Origin: Flavobacteriales bacterium
Lineage (GTDB): Bacteria; Bacteroidota; Bacteroidia; Flavobacteriales; Flavobacteriaceae
Direction of reading: 5' to 3'
DNA: 53,615 bases
Assembly (NCBI GenBank): GCA_011526365.1
Contig: WTIO01000025.1
Location: forward strand, 1 to 53,615
In this document: positions 16,661 to 24,595 of the stretch, piece after piece
Layout: each line of letters starts with the position of its first letter
Numbering within the stretch: position 1 is the stretch's first letter
Made by a program: the position numbers and the translations under genes
Notes under the pieces: generated by a model
What the model was told of the DNA's origin: nothing
Seen by the model: the letters and a program-made list of their open reading frames with translations, nothing else
Database searches by the model: none

Positions 16661-16668
16661 TACATTTG
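16661..16668 (+). promoter_or_regulatory. Possible -7 element for the FG-GAP gene
   Basis: TACATTTG matches the TAnnTTTG consensus exactly and lies 37 bases before the start at 16706. No TTTG is found at the expected -33 position, so support is partial. It directly precedes the susCD terminator, placing the predicted start of transcription inside that hairpin. Confidence 0.35.
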
Positions 16669-16694
16669 AAAAGGTGGTTTTTTAACCACCTTTT
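16669..16694 (+). terminator. Terminator after susD
   Basis: A perfect 11-bp stem AAAAGGTGGTT / AACCACCTTTT with a TTTT loop is followed by CTGCTTTT. It separates susCD from the FG-GAP/PAP2 pair, whose first start codon is only 12 bases further on. Confidence 0.82.
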
Positions 16695-16705
16695 CTGCTT
16701 TTAGC

Positions 16706-19700
16706 ATGGATTTTAGAATTGTATTTATTTTTATTGTAGCTATGGTGAGCCACGGGTACGGGCAACAGTTTGAGTTGTTAACACCCCAACAAAGTGGTGT
16801 GACTTTTGTCAATCGTTTGCAGGAATCGCCCAAGGAGAATATTATTACTTATGAATATTTTTACAATGGAGGAGGAGTAGCCGCTGGCGATTTTAACAAC
16901 GACGGAAAAACAGACCTCATTTTTACCTCCAATCAAGAATCAGCAAAAATATACCTTAATGAAGGGGGTTTACGCTTTAAAGACATTACCCAACAATCGG
17001 GAATCAACACTCAAAAAGGCTGGAAAACCGGTATTGCTCTTGCCGACGTAAACAACGACGGCTGGTTGGACATTTACATCTCCTATTCGGGCAATTATTC
17101 CAAAAACAACAGAAGAAATAAACTCTTTATCAATCAAAAAGACCACACCTTTAAAGAACAAGCTAAAAGCTATGGCATTGATGATTTTGGATATACCTCC
17201 CAGTCTGCTTTTTTTGATTACGATAAAGACGGCGATTTAGACCTTTTTGTATTAAACCACAACACCAAACTGTTCCGAAATTTTGATGCAGCCTATGCCA
17301 AAAAACAAGTAGATGAAGATGCTGGCGACCGCTTGTATGAAAACCGAGGGAGTCGTTTTGTGGATGTTACCCTAACCGCAGGCATACTATCCAACCCCAT
17401 AGGGTATGGCTTGGGCATAGAGATCACCGATATTAATAACGACGGTTGGCCCGATATGTATGTCTCCAATGACTATGTTGAAGAAGACTATTTGTACATC
17501 AACAACCAAGACGGCACGTTTAGCAACGAGCTAAAAACCCAAATGCCCTGTATTTCTAATTTCTCTATGGGGGTAGACTCTGGAGACCTCAATAACGACG
17601 GCTTTGTGGATTTGGTTACCCTTGATATGCTCCCAAAAGACAACGAACGCCAAAAACTCCTTTACGCACCCGATAATTTTGAGTTGTACAACAATATGGT
17701 GAACAATGGCTTCCACCATCAGGCCATGCGTAATATGTTGCAGCGCAATAACGGAGACGGCACCTTTAGTGATGTCGGTCAGTTGGCAGGTATTTCCAAC
17801 ACCGATTGGAGTTGGGCGCCTCTTTTGGCTGACTTTAATAATGATGGTCTGCAAGACCTTTACATCACCAATGGCTATGGCCGTGATATGATAAATCGCG
17901 ATGTGGTAAAGTTCTACATGGATGAGCGCTTAAAATATATCGAAGGAAAATCCGATAAAAAAATGTTTGAAGTGCTACAAGGCATTCCTTCCACCCCATT
18001 ACAAAATTATCTTTACCTCAACCAAGGGGCCCTGCGCTTTAAAGATGCCACAGACACCTTTGGTCTTACAGGTACCGATTTTTCCCATGGCGCCATCTAC
18101 TCCGATTTAGACAATGACGGTGACTTAGAACTTGTGGCCAATGTGATGAACGGTCCCGCAAAAATATTTAAAAACCTCACCCGGGAGCGCAATCCTGCAA
18201 CCAATTACTTAAGCGTATCCCTGCGGCAACCCTACCACAATACGTTTGCTATTGGGGCGCGGGTTCAGCTGTTCACCAGTGATGGGAAACAGCTGCTGCG
18301 AGAGCTGCATCCCACCCATGGGTTCCAGTCGGCACTTATGGAGCCTCTCCACTTTGGCTTAGGCACACAACAAGTGGATTCTATTCGGGTGACCTGGAAC
18401 GATACAACCACCCAACTACTTCGTGGGCCCATTCCCATAAATCGACAATTGGAAATTACTAAAGCAGGGACCAAGTCCAAACTGGTGATGGACACCCCAG
18501 CTGTTTTTGAAGTAGCCTATGACACACTTGGTTACACCCACAAGGAATTGTTGGTGAACGATTTTAAAGTACAACCCTTGTTGCCCTACATGATTTCCTT
18601 TCATGGACCAAAAATCAAACCCATAGACTTAAACAAAGACGGGCTAGATGATTTATTTATCCCTGGACCCGAAGGCCAAAGTCCAGCAATTTTATTGCAA
18701 ACTATAGATGGGAAATTTTTCAAGGTACGCCAACCGTACCTTGAGCAGTCGAGTTCCTATGAAGACACCAATGCGACCTTTTTTGATGCCGACGGAGACG
18801 GCGATTTAGACCTCTATATAGTTTCGGGAGGTTTTGGTGCTGCAGATGCGGGCATCGCCCTCGAAGACCGCTTATACAAAAATACCAGGGGCGTTTTTGT
18901 GCCGGTAAAGGAGTTGCCAAAAGACAATTTAGTTGGCTCGGTGGCTGTTCCATGGGACTATGATCAAGACGGCGACCTCGATCTTTTTGTAGGAACCCGT
19001 GTACAACAGTCCGAATTTCCCAAAGCAGCAGCTTCTTTGGTGTTAAACAACGACGGACTAGGAAACTTTACCCCTGTTGCAGCACCAATGCTAGCACAAT
19101 TGGGGCGCGTAACAGATGCCGCAGTAGAGGATTTTAACGGCGACGGACAAGCAGAATTATTAGTGGTTGGTGACTGGACCACCCCTAAGATCATTAATTA
19201 TAGCGGCGGTAACTTTGTGGATCAATCCAACAGCTATTTTAACGAAGCGCTGGCGGGTTGGTGGAATGTGATTCGTATTGCAGACTTGGATCAGGATGGG
19301 GATCCCGATTTTATTTTAGGAAATTGGGGAACCAACAATCAGTTTAAACCCTCTGCTGAAGAACCCATGGAATTGTATTATGCTGACTTTGATAACAACG
19401 GCTACATTGATCCCATTTGGTGCTATTATGTAGACGGAGTGTCCTATCCACATGTGCTTCGGGATGAACTCACCGATCAAATAGTAGGGCTACGCAAAAA
19501 ATTTGTAACCTATGCCTCCTACGCCAATACCACGATGCAAGATATTTTTTCTCCTGCTCAGTTGGCAGTGGCCCCAAAATGCACCACTAATTTTTTAGAA
19601 ACTGTGTGGTTTGAAAATACCAACGGGAGCTTCCGTCGAAGAAATTTACCTGTGCAAGCCAATGTGTCTTCTGTTAATGCCATTGTGGTAGAAGATTTTG

Positions 19701-19966
19701 ATCAAGATGGGTATCAAGATATTTTTTTGGCGGGCAATACCCCTTTTGATCGGGTGCGTATCGGCAAACGCCAAGCCTCCTATGGGGTGTACCTTAAAGG
19801 AAAAGCTGCTGGACAATTTTCGTACCTTCCCAATTGGAAAACAAAACTTAGTATTCAAGGAAGTGTACGCTCTTTAGAAACGATAACGACCAAAGAAGGT
19901 AAAAAACTGCTAGCGGGAATCAACAACCAAAAGCCGCTACTTCTAACACTTAAAAAACATGAATAG
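16706..19966 (+). CDS. FG-GAP/VCBS repeat protein with ASPIC/UnbV domain (CRTAC1-like)
   Basis: A large exported protein of 1086 residues (signal peptide to about GYGQ) built from beta-propeller FG-GAP/VCBS repeats with many calcium-loop motifs of the type DFNNDGKTD, DVNNDGWLD, DYDKDGDLD, DINNDGWPD and DLDNDGDLE. The first propeller (about residues 30-490) is followed by an ASPIC/UnbV domain (about 500-590, with GARVQLFTSDGKQL, HPTHGFQSA and LHFGLGTQ). A second propeller (about 630-1070) follows. Such proteins are common beside SusC/SusD pairs in marine Bacteroidota, but their biochemical role is not established. The stop overlaps the next start by 8 bases, so it is coupled to the PAP2/haloperoxidase gene. 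Confidence 0.9.
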   Translation: MDFRIVFIFIVAMVSHGYGQQFELLTPQQSGVTFVNRLQESPKENIITYEYFYNGGGVAAGDFNNDGKTDLIFTSNQESAKIYLNEGGLRFKDITQQSGINTQKGWKTGIALADVNNDGWLDIYISYSGNYSKNNRRNKLFINQKDHTFKEQAKSYGIDDFGYTSQSAFFDYDKDGDLDLFVLNHNTKLFRNFDAAYAKKQVDEDAGDRLYENRGSRFVDVTLTAGILSNPIGYGLGIEITDINNDGWPDMYVSNDYVEEDYLYINNQDGTFSNELKTQMPCISNFSMGVDSGDLNNDGFVDLVTLDMLPKDNERQKLLYAPDNFELYNNMVNNGFHHQAMRNMLQRNNGDGTFSDVGQLAGISNTDWSWAPLLADFNNDGLQDLYITNGYGRDMINRDVVKFYMDERLKYIEGKSDKKMFEVLQGIPSTPLQNYLYLNQGALRFKDATDTFGLTGTDFSHGAIYSDLDNDGDLELVANVMNGPAKIFKNLTRERNPATNYLSVSLRQPYHNTFAIGARVQLFTSDGKQLLRELHPTHGFQSALMEPLHFGLGTQQVDSIRVTWNDTTTQLLRGPIPINRQLEITKAGTKSKLVMDTPAVFEVAYDTLGYTHKELLVNDFKVQPLLPYMISFHGPKIKPIDLNKDGLDDLFIPGPEGQSPAILLQTIDGKFFKVRQPYLEQSSSYEDTNATFFDADGDGDLDLYIVSGGFGAADAGIALEDRLYKNTRGVFVPVKELPKDNLVGSVAVPWDYDQDGDLDLFVGTRVQQSEFPKAAASLVLNNDGLGNFTPVAAPMLAQLGRVTDAAVEDFNGDGQAELLVVGDWTTPKIINYSGGNFVDQSNSYFNEALAGWWNVIRIADLDQDGDPDFILGNWGTNNQFKPSAEEPMELYYADFDNNGYIDPIWCYYVDGVSYPHVLRDELTDQIVGLRKKFVTYASYANTTMQDIFSPAQLAVAPKCTTNFLETVWFENTNGSFRRRNLPVQANVSSVNAIVVEDFDQDGYQDIFLAGNTPFDRVRIGKRQASYGVYLKGKAAGQFSYLPNWKTKLSIQGSVRSLETITTKEGKKLLAGINNQKPLLLTLKKHE

Positions 19967-21248
19967 GGTAACATCTTTAGTACTGTTTTTTGTGTGCAGT
20001 GTAGGGCCACTTCAAGTCACCAATGCCCAGCGCGGGGCCACCAAAGCCTTTGTAAGTGATTTGAAAGCTATCACTGACATCATGGTGTACGATGTTACTT
20101 CCCCAGTAGCAGCAGCTCGTTATTATGCCTACAGTACTTTGGCTTCCTATGAAATTGTAGCGGCACAACAAGCTCACTACAAAAGTTTTTTCCCTTTTTT
20201 TAAGCAGCCACCGCAACTGGACGTACAAGTAACAGTTCCGCTTACCAATCCCGAAAAGGCATACCGCTATGCCATGTTACTTACCGCCTCAAAACTCCTG
20301 CCCTCAGGGAAAAAGCTCTTGCCAAAAATTGAAGCCTTACAGCAACACCTCACCTCTAAAGAACAAACTACTCTTGAGGCATATACCACAGCCGTAGTAA
20401 ATTATGCCAATACCGATGGCTTTCTTCAACTAAACAATTTAAAACGCTATACCCCCAAACGAGGAGAAGGTTATTGGCAACCTACCAAGCCTGCTTTTAT
20501 GGCTCCTGTGGAACCCAACTGGAATACAATACGTCCTTTCTTTTTAAGTGCCGCCAATCAATTTCTTACTAAGCCTCCAGAGCCCTTTGATATGACTCCA
20601 CAGTCTGAGTTTTACCGCCTGACACAAGAAGTGCGGGAAGTGGTGGATTTAAATGACAAAAAGTTTAATGAAATTGCAGCCTTTTGGGACTGTAATCCTT
20701 ATGCGATTTCTCAGGTGGGGCATTTAGAATTTGGCCTTAAAAAAATATCTCCTGGGGGACATTGGATAGGTATAGCAGGAATTGCTACCCGTAAAGCAAA
20801 AATGACATTGCCCCAAACTATTTTTACACATACCCTTTTGTCTATTGCCCTACACGATGCTTTTATTACCTGTTGGGATGAAAAATACCGCTCCGATCGC
20901 ATACGCCCCGAAACGGTAATTAACCGTTATATGGATCCTACTTGGACTCCTTTACTGCAAACACCACCCTTTCCCGAATACGTGTCGGGGCATAGTGTGA
21001 TTTCCACTACAGCCGCAGAAATATTGACCCTTTTGATAGGTGACGACTTTAGATTTCGCGATACTTCTGAAAAAGAGTATGGCCTTAAAACCCGAAGATA
21101 TAAATCTTTTCGTCACGCCGCCGAAGAAGCATGTATTTCTCGCCTGTATGGAGGAATCCATTTTATGGATGCCATAGATCAGGGAGCCTGGCAGGGAAAA
21201 AAAGTAGCTGAACTTATTATTGCTGCTACCACAGCCATGCGGCCATAG
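19959..21248 (+). CDS. Vanadium-haloperoxidase-like / PAP2 superfamily protein
   Basis: A 429-residue exported protein (signal peptide ending NAQ). The C-terminal half has the PAP2/vanadium haloperoxidase active-site set: Lys309 and Arg316-Pro317 in KYRSDRIRP (K-X6-RP), Ser343-Gly344-His345 in YVSGHS, and Arg395 and His401 in SRLYGGIH. These residues bind phosphate or vanadate. The overall length and N-terminal helical half fit the bacterial vanadium-dependent haloperoxidase-like group rather than small PAP2 phosphatases. It could oxidise halides or remove phosphate; sequence alone does not decide. It overlaps the FG-GAP gene by 8 bases and converges on a small lipoprotein gene 9 bases away. 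Confidence 0.85.
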   Translation: MNRVTSLVLFFVCSVGPLQVTNAQRGATKAFVSDLKAITDIMVYDVTSPVAAARYYAYSTLASYEIVAAQQAHYKSFFPFFKQPPQLDVQVTVPLTNPEKAYRYAMLLTASKLLPSGKKLLPKIEALQQHLTSKEQTTLEAYTTAVVNYANTDGFLQLNNLKRYTPKRGEGYWQPTKPAFMAPVEPNWNTIRPFFLSAANQFLTKPPEPFDMTPQSEFYRLTQEVREVVDLNDKKFNEIAAFWDCNPYAISQVGHLEFGLKKISPGGHWIGIAGIATRKAKMTLPQTIFTHTLLSIALHDAFITCWDEKYRSDRIRPETVINRYMDPTWTPLLQTPPFPEYVSGHSVISTTAAEILTLLIGDDFRFRDTSEKEYGLKTRRYKSFRHAAEEACISRLYGGIHFMDAIDQGAWQGKKVAELIIAATTAMRP

Positions 21249-21257
21249 GTTGTGGTA

Positions 21258-21587
21258 TCAATTGTAGCGGGTACACCAATCGGTAGTACTCTTGGTGGTA
21301 AACGCATCGGAAAGTTTCAGCTTATAGCGAAATGCCTTAGTGTCGTTGTTAAATTCTAATGCTGCCACAGTAATTAACTCTCGCGAGCATTCTTCTTGAC
21401 AAAAACAAAAGTTTAAACTTTCTTCACTGTAGCCCGAAAGCATATAAGCAATTTGACTTCCCCCGTTGGTGCTTTCATTGGTTAAAGTGATGTATTCAAT
21501 GGAAAGGAATTCTCCAGGAATCGCCTCGTAGTCTTTTTCTTTTTTTGTGCACGACACCAAAAGAAGAACAATGAGTATGCGCTTCAT
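21258..21587 (-). CDS. Small unrecognised lipoprotein with a cysteine cluster
   Basis: A 109-residue protein with a clear lipoprotein signal (LLLVSC, Cys13). I do not recognise the family. The mature part is mostly beta-like and carries FCFCQEEC near residues 78-85 plus a cysteine close to the C-terminus (DWCTRYN), enough for two disulfides. It is encoded alone on the minus strand, convergent with the haloperoxidase-like gene. The signal peptide and clean gene edges make it a likely real gene. Confidence 0.68.
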   Translation of the reverse strand: MKRILIVLLLVSCTKKEKDYEAIPGEFLSIEYITLTNESTNGGSQIAYMLSGYSEESLNFCFCQEECSRELITVAALEFNNDTKAFRYKLKLSDAFTTKSTTDWCTRYN

Positions 21588-21771
21588 AGCTTTTTTTTAC
21601 GAAGCTACAAGATGTTTTTTTAAATCCGGCGGGTTTTGGAAGTTTTTCTGTTTAATGCGCTGCCACTAAAAGGGGAAAGGTGGTTGGCCCTTACTACTTT
21701 CAAAACTTTTCTGCTATCTTTAAAAGACCGTATTACTCAAATTTTAGGACGCTTCAAATAATATTTAAGAA

Positions 21772-23646
21772 ATGAAATCGTATCGTTCTTTTCGCTTTTC
21801 TGGCCTTGTACTTATCGCGTTGTTGTGGAGTGGTTGCAAACAAGGTAAGCTGCTTCAAACAGAGGTATTAGTGATTGGAGGGGGAACGGCAGGAACAGCC
21901 GCTGCGGTAAGCAGTGCCCGAATGGGGGTGTCTACAGTCCTAATTAATGCCCATCCCTGGCTGGGTGGAATGCTAACCTCAGCCGGGGTAAGTGCTGTAG
22001 ATGGAAACACCAAATTGTCCTCGGGATTTTGGGGGGAGTTTCGCGATAGCTTAATCCAGCGCTATGGCAGTGCTGAGGCATTAAAAACAGGCTGGGTAAG
22101 CAATACCATGTTTGAACCTGCTGTGGGTGCAGCAATTTTTAAAAATATTGCCGCCAACGAAACCCAGCTAAACGTATTCAACAACAGCCAATGGTACAAA
22201 ATTAGTACACACCCACAAGGATGGGAAGTTAAGGTGGAAACTCCAAAAGGGCCGTTGACTGTTGTGACAAAACAATTGATAGACGCCACAGAATTGGGAG
22301 ACGTTTCGGCCGCTGTGGGAGTAGCGTATTCTGTGGGTATGGACAGCAGCAGTACCCATAATGAGGACATTGCCTCAGCCATATCCAATACCATTATTCA
22401 AGATTTAACCTATGTGGTTACCCTAGAAGAAAAGGATGCCCCAGTGCAAACCACAGCTCCTTCAGGATATGACCCTTCTGTTTTTTATTGTGCTACCAAA
22501 AGCGAAAAATGCGATCAAGCTGCCACGATGCAACGGGTGTTGTGGCCTGCTGAAAAGATGATCACTTACGGGGCCTTACCCAACAACAAGTTTATGATCA
22601 ACTGGCCGATTAACGGCAACGATTATTATGTTAATGCCATAAGCATGTCCCCAAAAGAACGCCAACAAGCTTTTGAAGAAGCCAAGTTAAAAACCAAACA
22701 ATTTGTGTATTACCTCCAAACCGAGCTGGGCTTTACACATTTGGGAATTGCTTCAGAAGAATACCCTACCGAAGACGGTTTTCCCTTAATGCCCTACCAT
22801 CGCGAATCGAGAAGAATACAAGGCCTAGCCACTTTAACCTTAAATCATATTGCGGCCCCTTATGCGCAAAATCAGCCTTTATACCGCGCAGGAATTGCTG
22901 TTGGCGATTATCCTGTGGATCACCATCACGACGCAAAACCCCAAAGTATTGCTGCTCCCGAGCTGTATTTTTATCCCGTACCCTCCTACACAGTTCCACT
23001 GGGGGTACTACTCCCAAAGGAGATTCCTAATCTTTTAGTGACGGAAAAATCCATTTCCGTATCCAATATCGTCAATGGTACTACACGGCTACAACCTGTA
23101 GTACTCCAATTGGGGCAGGCAGCAGGTATTACTGCAGCCTTAGCCGTACAACAGCAGCAATTGCCCAAAGCCGTGTTGCCACGTCAAGTGCAGCAAAAGC
23201 TGTTGGATCAAGGAGGGTATCTGTTGCCCTTTTTGGACGTGCCCAAAACCCATCCCCATTTTAAAAGTTATCAGCGTATTGGCGTTACTGGAATTTTAAG
23301 AGGTACTGGAAAAAACGTAGGTTGGGAAAATCAAACATGGTTGTACCCCAAGGCGCCCTTGGAACAAGAAGCTCTTTATTTAGAAGGTTGGGAGGCCTAC
23401 TTTCCTTCAAACTTTCCTGCCCACACCACGGTTCAAGAAATAGTTGATTGGTGTATTACAGGATTTAAGGCCGCAAGGCTTCCAGAATGGATGAATTCCT
23501 TAGAGGCCATTAAAGCCCATTTAAATTTTGCTGAATTTGAGGCTACAGCCCCCATCACCCGTGGGCAGTTTGCCGTACTTGTGGATGCGTTATTTGATCC
23601 ATTTTCTCGTCCTATCGACCAGCAAGGGTTTTGGTTAGAAAATTAG
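21772..23646 (+). CDS. Exported FAD-dependent oxidoreductase
   Basis: A 624-residue flavoprotein with a lipobox (WSGC, Cys22) and the FAD-binding motif VLVIGGGTAGTAAAV near residues 32-46, followed by AHPWLGGMLTSAG. This is the PF12831-type FAD_oxidored family, often found in polysaccharide loci of Bacteroidota. Later conserved parts include the active-site-like DATELGD near residue 167, the YHRESRRIQG segment, and a C-terminal helical domain. It is on its own between two strand changes, 184 bases after the small lipoprotein gene, so it has its own promoter. Natural substrate unknown; by context an alcohol or sugar. Confidence 0.88.
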   Translation: MKSYRSFRFSGLVLIALLWSGCKQGKLLQTEVLVIGGGTAGTAAAVSSARMGVSTVLINAHPWLGGMLTSAGVSAVDGNTKLSSGFWGEFRDSLIQRYGSAEALKTGWVSNTMFEPAVGAAIFKNIAANETQLNVFNNSQWYKISTHPQGWEVKVETPKGPLTVVTKQLIDATELGDVSAAVGVAYSVGMDSSSTHNEDIASAISNTIIQDLTYVVTLEEKDAPVQTTAPSGYDPSVFYCATKSEKCDQAATMQRVLWPAEKMITYGALPNNKFMINWPINGNDYYVNAISMSPKERQQAFEEAKLKTKQFVYYLQTELGFTHLGIASEEYPTEDGFPLMPYHRESRRIQGLATLTLNHIAAPYAQNQPLYRAGIAVGDYPVDHHHDAKPQSIAAPELYFYPVPSYTVPLGVLLPKEIPNLLVTEKSISVSNIVNGTTRLQPVVLQLGQAAGITAALAVQQQQLPKAVLPRQVQQKLLDQGGYLLPFLDVPKTHPHFKSYQRIGVTGILRGTGKNVGWENQTWLYPKAPLEQEALYLEGWEAYFPSNFPAHTTVQEIVDWCITGFKAARLPEWMNSLEAIKAHLNFAEFEATAPITRGQFAVLVDALFDPFSRPIDQQGFWLEN

Positions 23647-23660
23647 ATGGAACAAAACAA

Positions 23661-23689
23661 AAAACCCACACTTAAATAGTGCGGGTTTT
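23661..23689 (-). terminator. Terminator of tRNA-Phe
   Basis: An 11-bp stem (AAAACCCGCAC / GTGTGGGTTTT on the minus strand, one G-U pair) with a 7-base loop is followed by TTGTTTTG. It begins 1 base after the tRNA 3' end. On the plus strand the same hairpin carries an A-C mismatch but could still help end the oxidoreductase transcript. Confidence 0.75.
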
Positions 23690-23690
23690 G

Positions 23691-23763
23691 TGGTACCTCC
23701 AGGAATCGAACCAGGGACACAAGGATTTTCAGTCCTTTGCTCTACCAACTGAGCTAAGGTACC
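23691..23763 (-). tRNA. tRNA-Phe (GAA)
   Basis: A 73-base tRNA read on the minus strand. The acceptor stem is GGTACCT / AGGTACC with discriminator A. The D arm holds AGCTCAGTTGGTAGAGC, the anticodon loop CTGAAAA carries GAA at 23728-23730, and the T loop is GGTTCGATTCC. The 3' CCA is not encoded and must be added afterwards. Confidence 0.97.
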
Positions 23764-23776
23764 CAATAATAGCCCA

Positions 23777-23808
23777 CAAATATAGTAGGCTTTTTATTTT
23801 CGCACAAA
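23777..23808 (-). promoter_or_regulatory. Promoter of tRNA-Phe
   Basis: On the minus strand TTTG (23805-23808) and TATATTTG (23777-23784) are separated by 20 bases, a full match to the Bacteroidota -33/-7 consensus. The -7 element ends 13 bases before the tRNA 5' end, so transcription starts a few bases ahead of the tRNA. Confidence 0.8.
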
Positions 23809-23860
23809 TCATTTCCTCTAAAAACTTTCGCTTAATTTCGTAATCTAAATCCTTTTGCTG

Positions 23861-24595
23861 GTGCTACTACTTTTAGATTTTGGCAATACACGTTTAAAAT
23901 ACTTTCTTCAAGGAGAGGAAGGAATATCACATACAGGGGAATTGGAGCCAAAAACCTATTGGAAGCAATTGCAGCAACTGCAAGAGGACTACCCACAACT
24001 GCGTGAGGCAGTGGCAGCTGATGTCCGCGGACTACTTTCCTCCAGCCTCTGGAAAAAACAACTGCAGCTTCCACTATTACTTGTTAATGCAGCACACATT
24101 GCATTGCCTTTTACCACCCATTACACCAGCTTGAATACTTTGGGGCAAGACCGTGTTGCCCTTTTAGCAGGGGCTCAAGCAGCGTATCCCCATACCAATT
24201 TATTGATTGTAGATGTGGGCAGCTGCATTACCTACGATCTGCTTACTGCCCAGGGCGAACACAAGGGAGGGGCCATTAGTCCCGGAATAGCAATGCGATA
24301 CAAGAGTTTGCACCACTACACAGGGAAGCTACCACAATTGGAGTATCAAGACTTATCATCCTATTTAGGGACAAGTACAGAGACTGCTTTACATGCGGGT
24401 GTAGTAGGAGGAGTGATTGCCGAAATAGAAGCCCATATTGAACAAACAGAGCAAATATGTTCAAATTTAACAGTTATTTTAGCCGGTGGTGATGCTCAGA
24501 AGTTGTCTAAAAAGATAAAAAAAGCCATATTTGCGCATCCAAATTTGTTAGCCCATGGGCTTTATAAACTCTGGAAGCTCAACTCAACTACATGA
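23861..24595 (+). CDS. coaX: Type III pantothenate kinase
   Basis: Phosphorylates pantothenate, the first step of coenzyme A synthesis. The ASKHA-fold motifs are all seen: LLLDFGNTRLK at the N-terminus (phosphate 1 with the catalytic Asp), LGQDRVALLAGA, IVDVGSCITYD (phosphate 2), and GGAISPGIAMRYKSLH. There is no ATG near the start. The GTG at 23861 puts the catalytic Asp at residue 6 as in other CoaX proteins; the TTG at 23855 would add two residues. The product is 244 residues, normal length. Its stop overlaps the next ATG by 4 bases, heading a tightly packed operon. Confidence 0.93.
   Translation: MLLLLDFGNTRLKYFLQGEEGISHTGELEPKTYWKQLQQLQEDYPQLREAVAADVRGLLSSSLWKKQLQLPLLLVNAAHIALPFTTHYTSLNTLGQDRVALLAGAQAAYPHTNLLIVDVGSCITYDLLTAQGEHKGGAISPGIAMRYKSLHHYTGKLPQLEYQDLSSYLGTSTETALHAGVVGGVIAEIEAHIEQTEQICSNLTVILAGGDAQKLSKKIKKAIFAHPNLLAHGLYKLWKLNSTT

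Noticed and set aside
16706-19966. Repeated DFNNDG-type motifs as DNA tandem repeats
   Set aside because: The repeats are at protein level with varied codons and spacing; no DNA tandem repeat is present.
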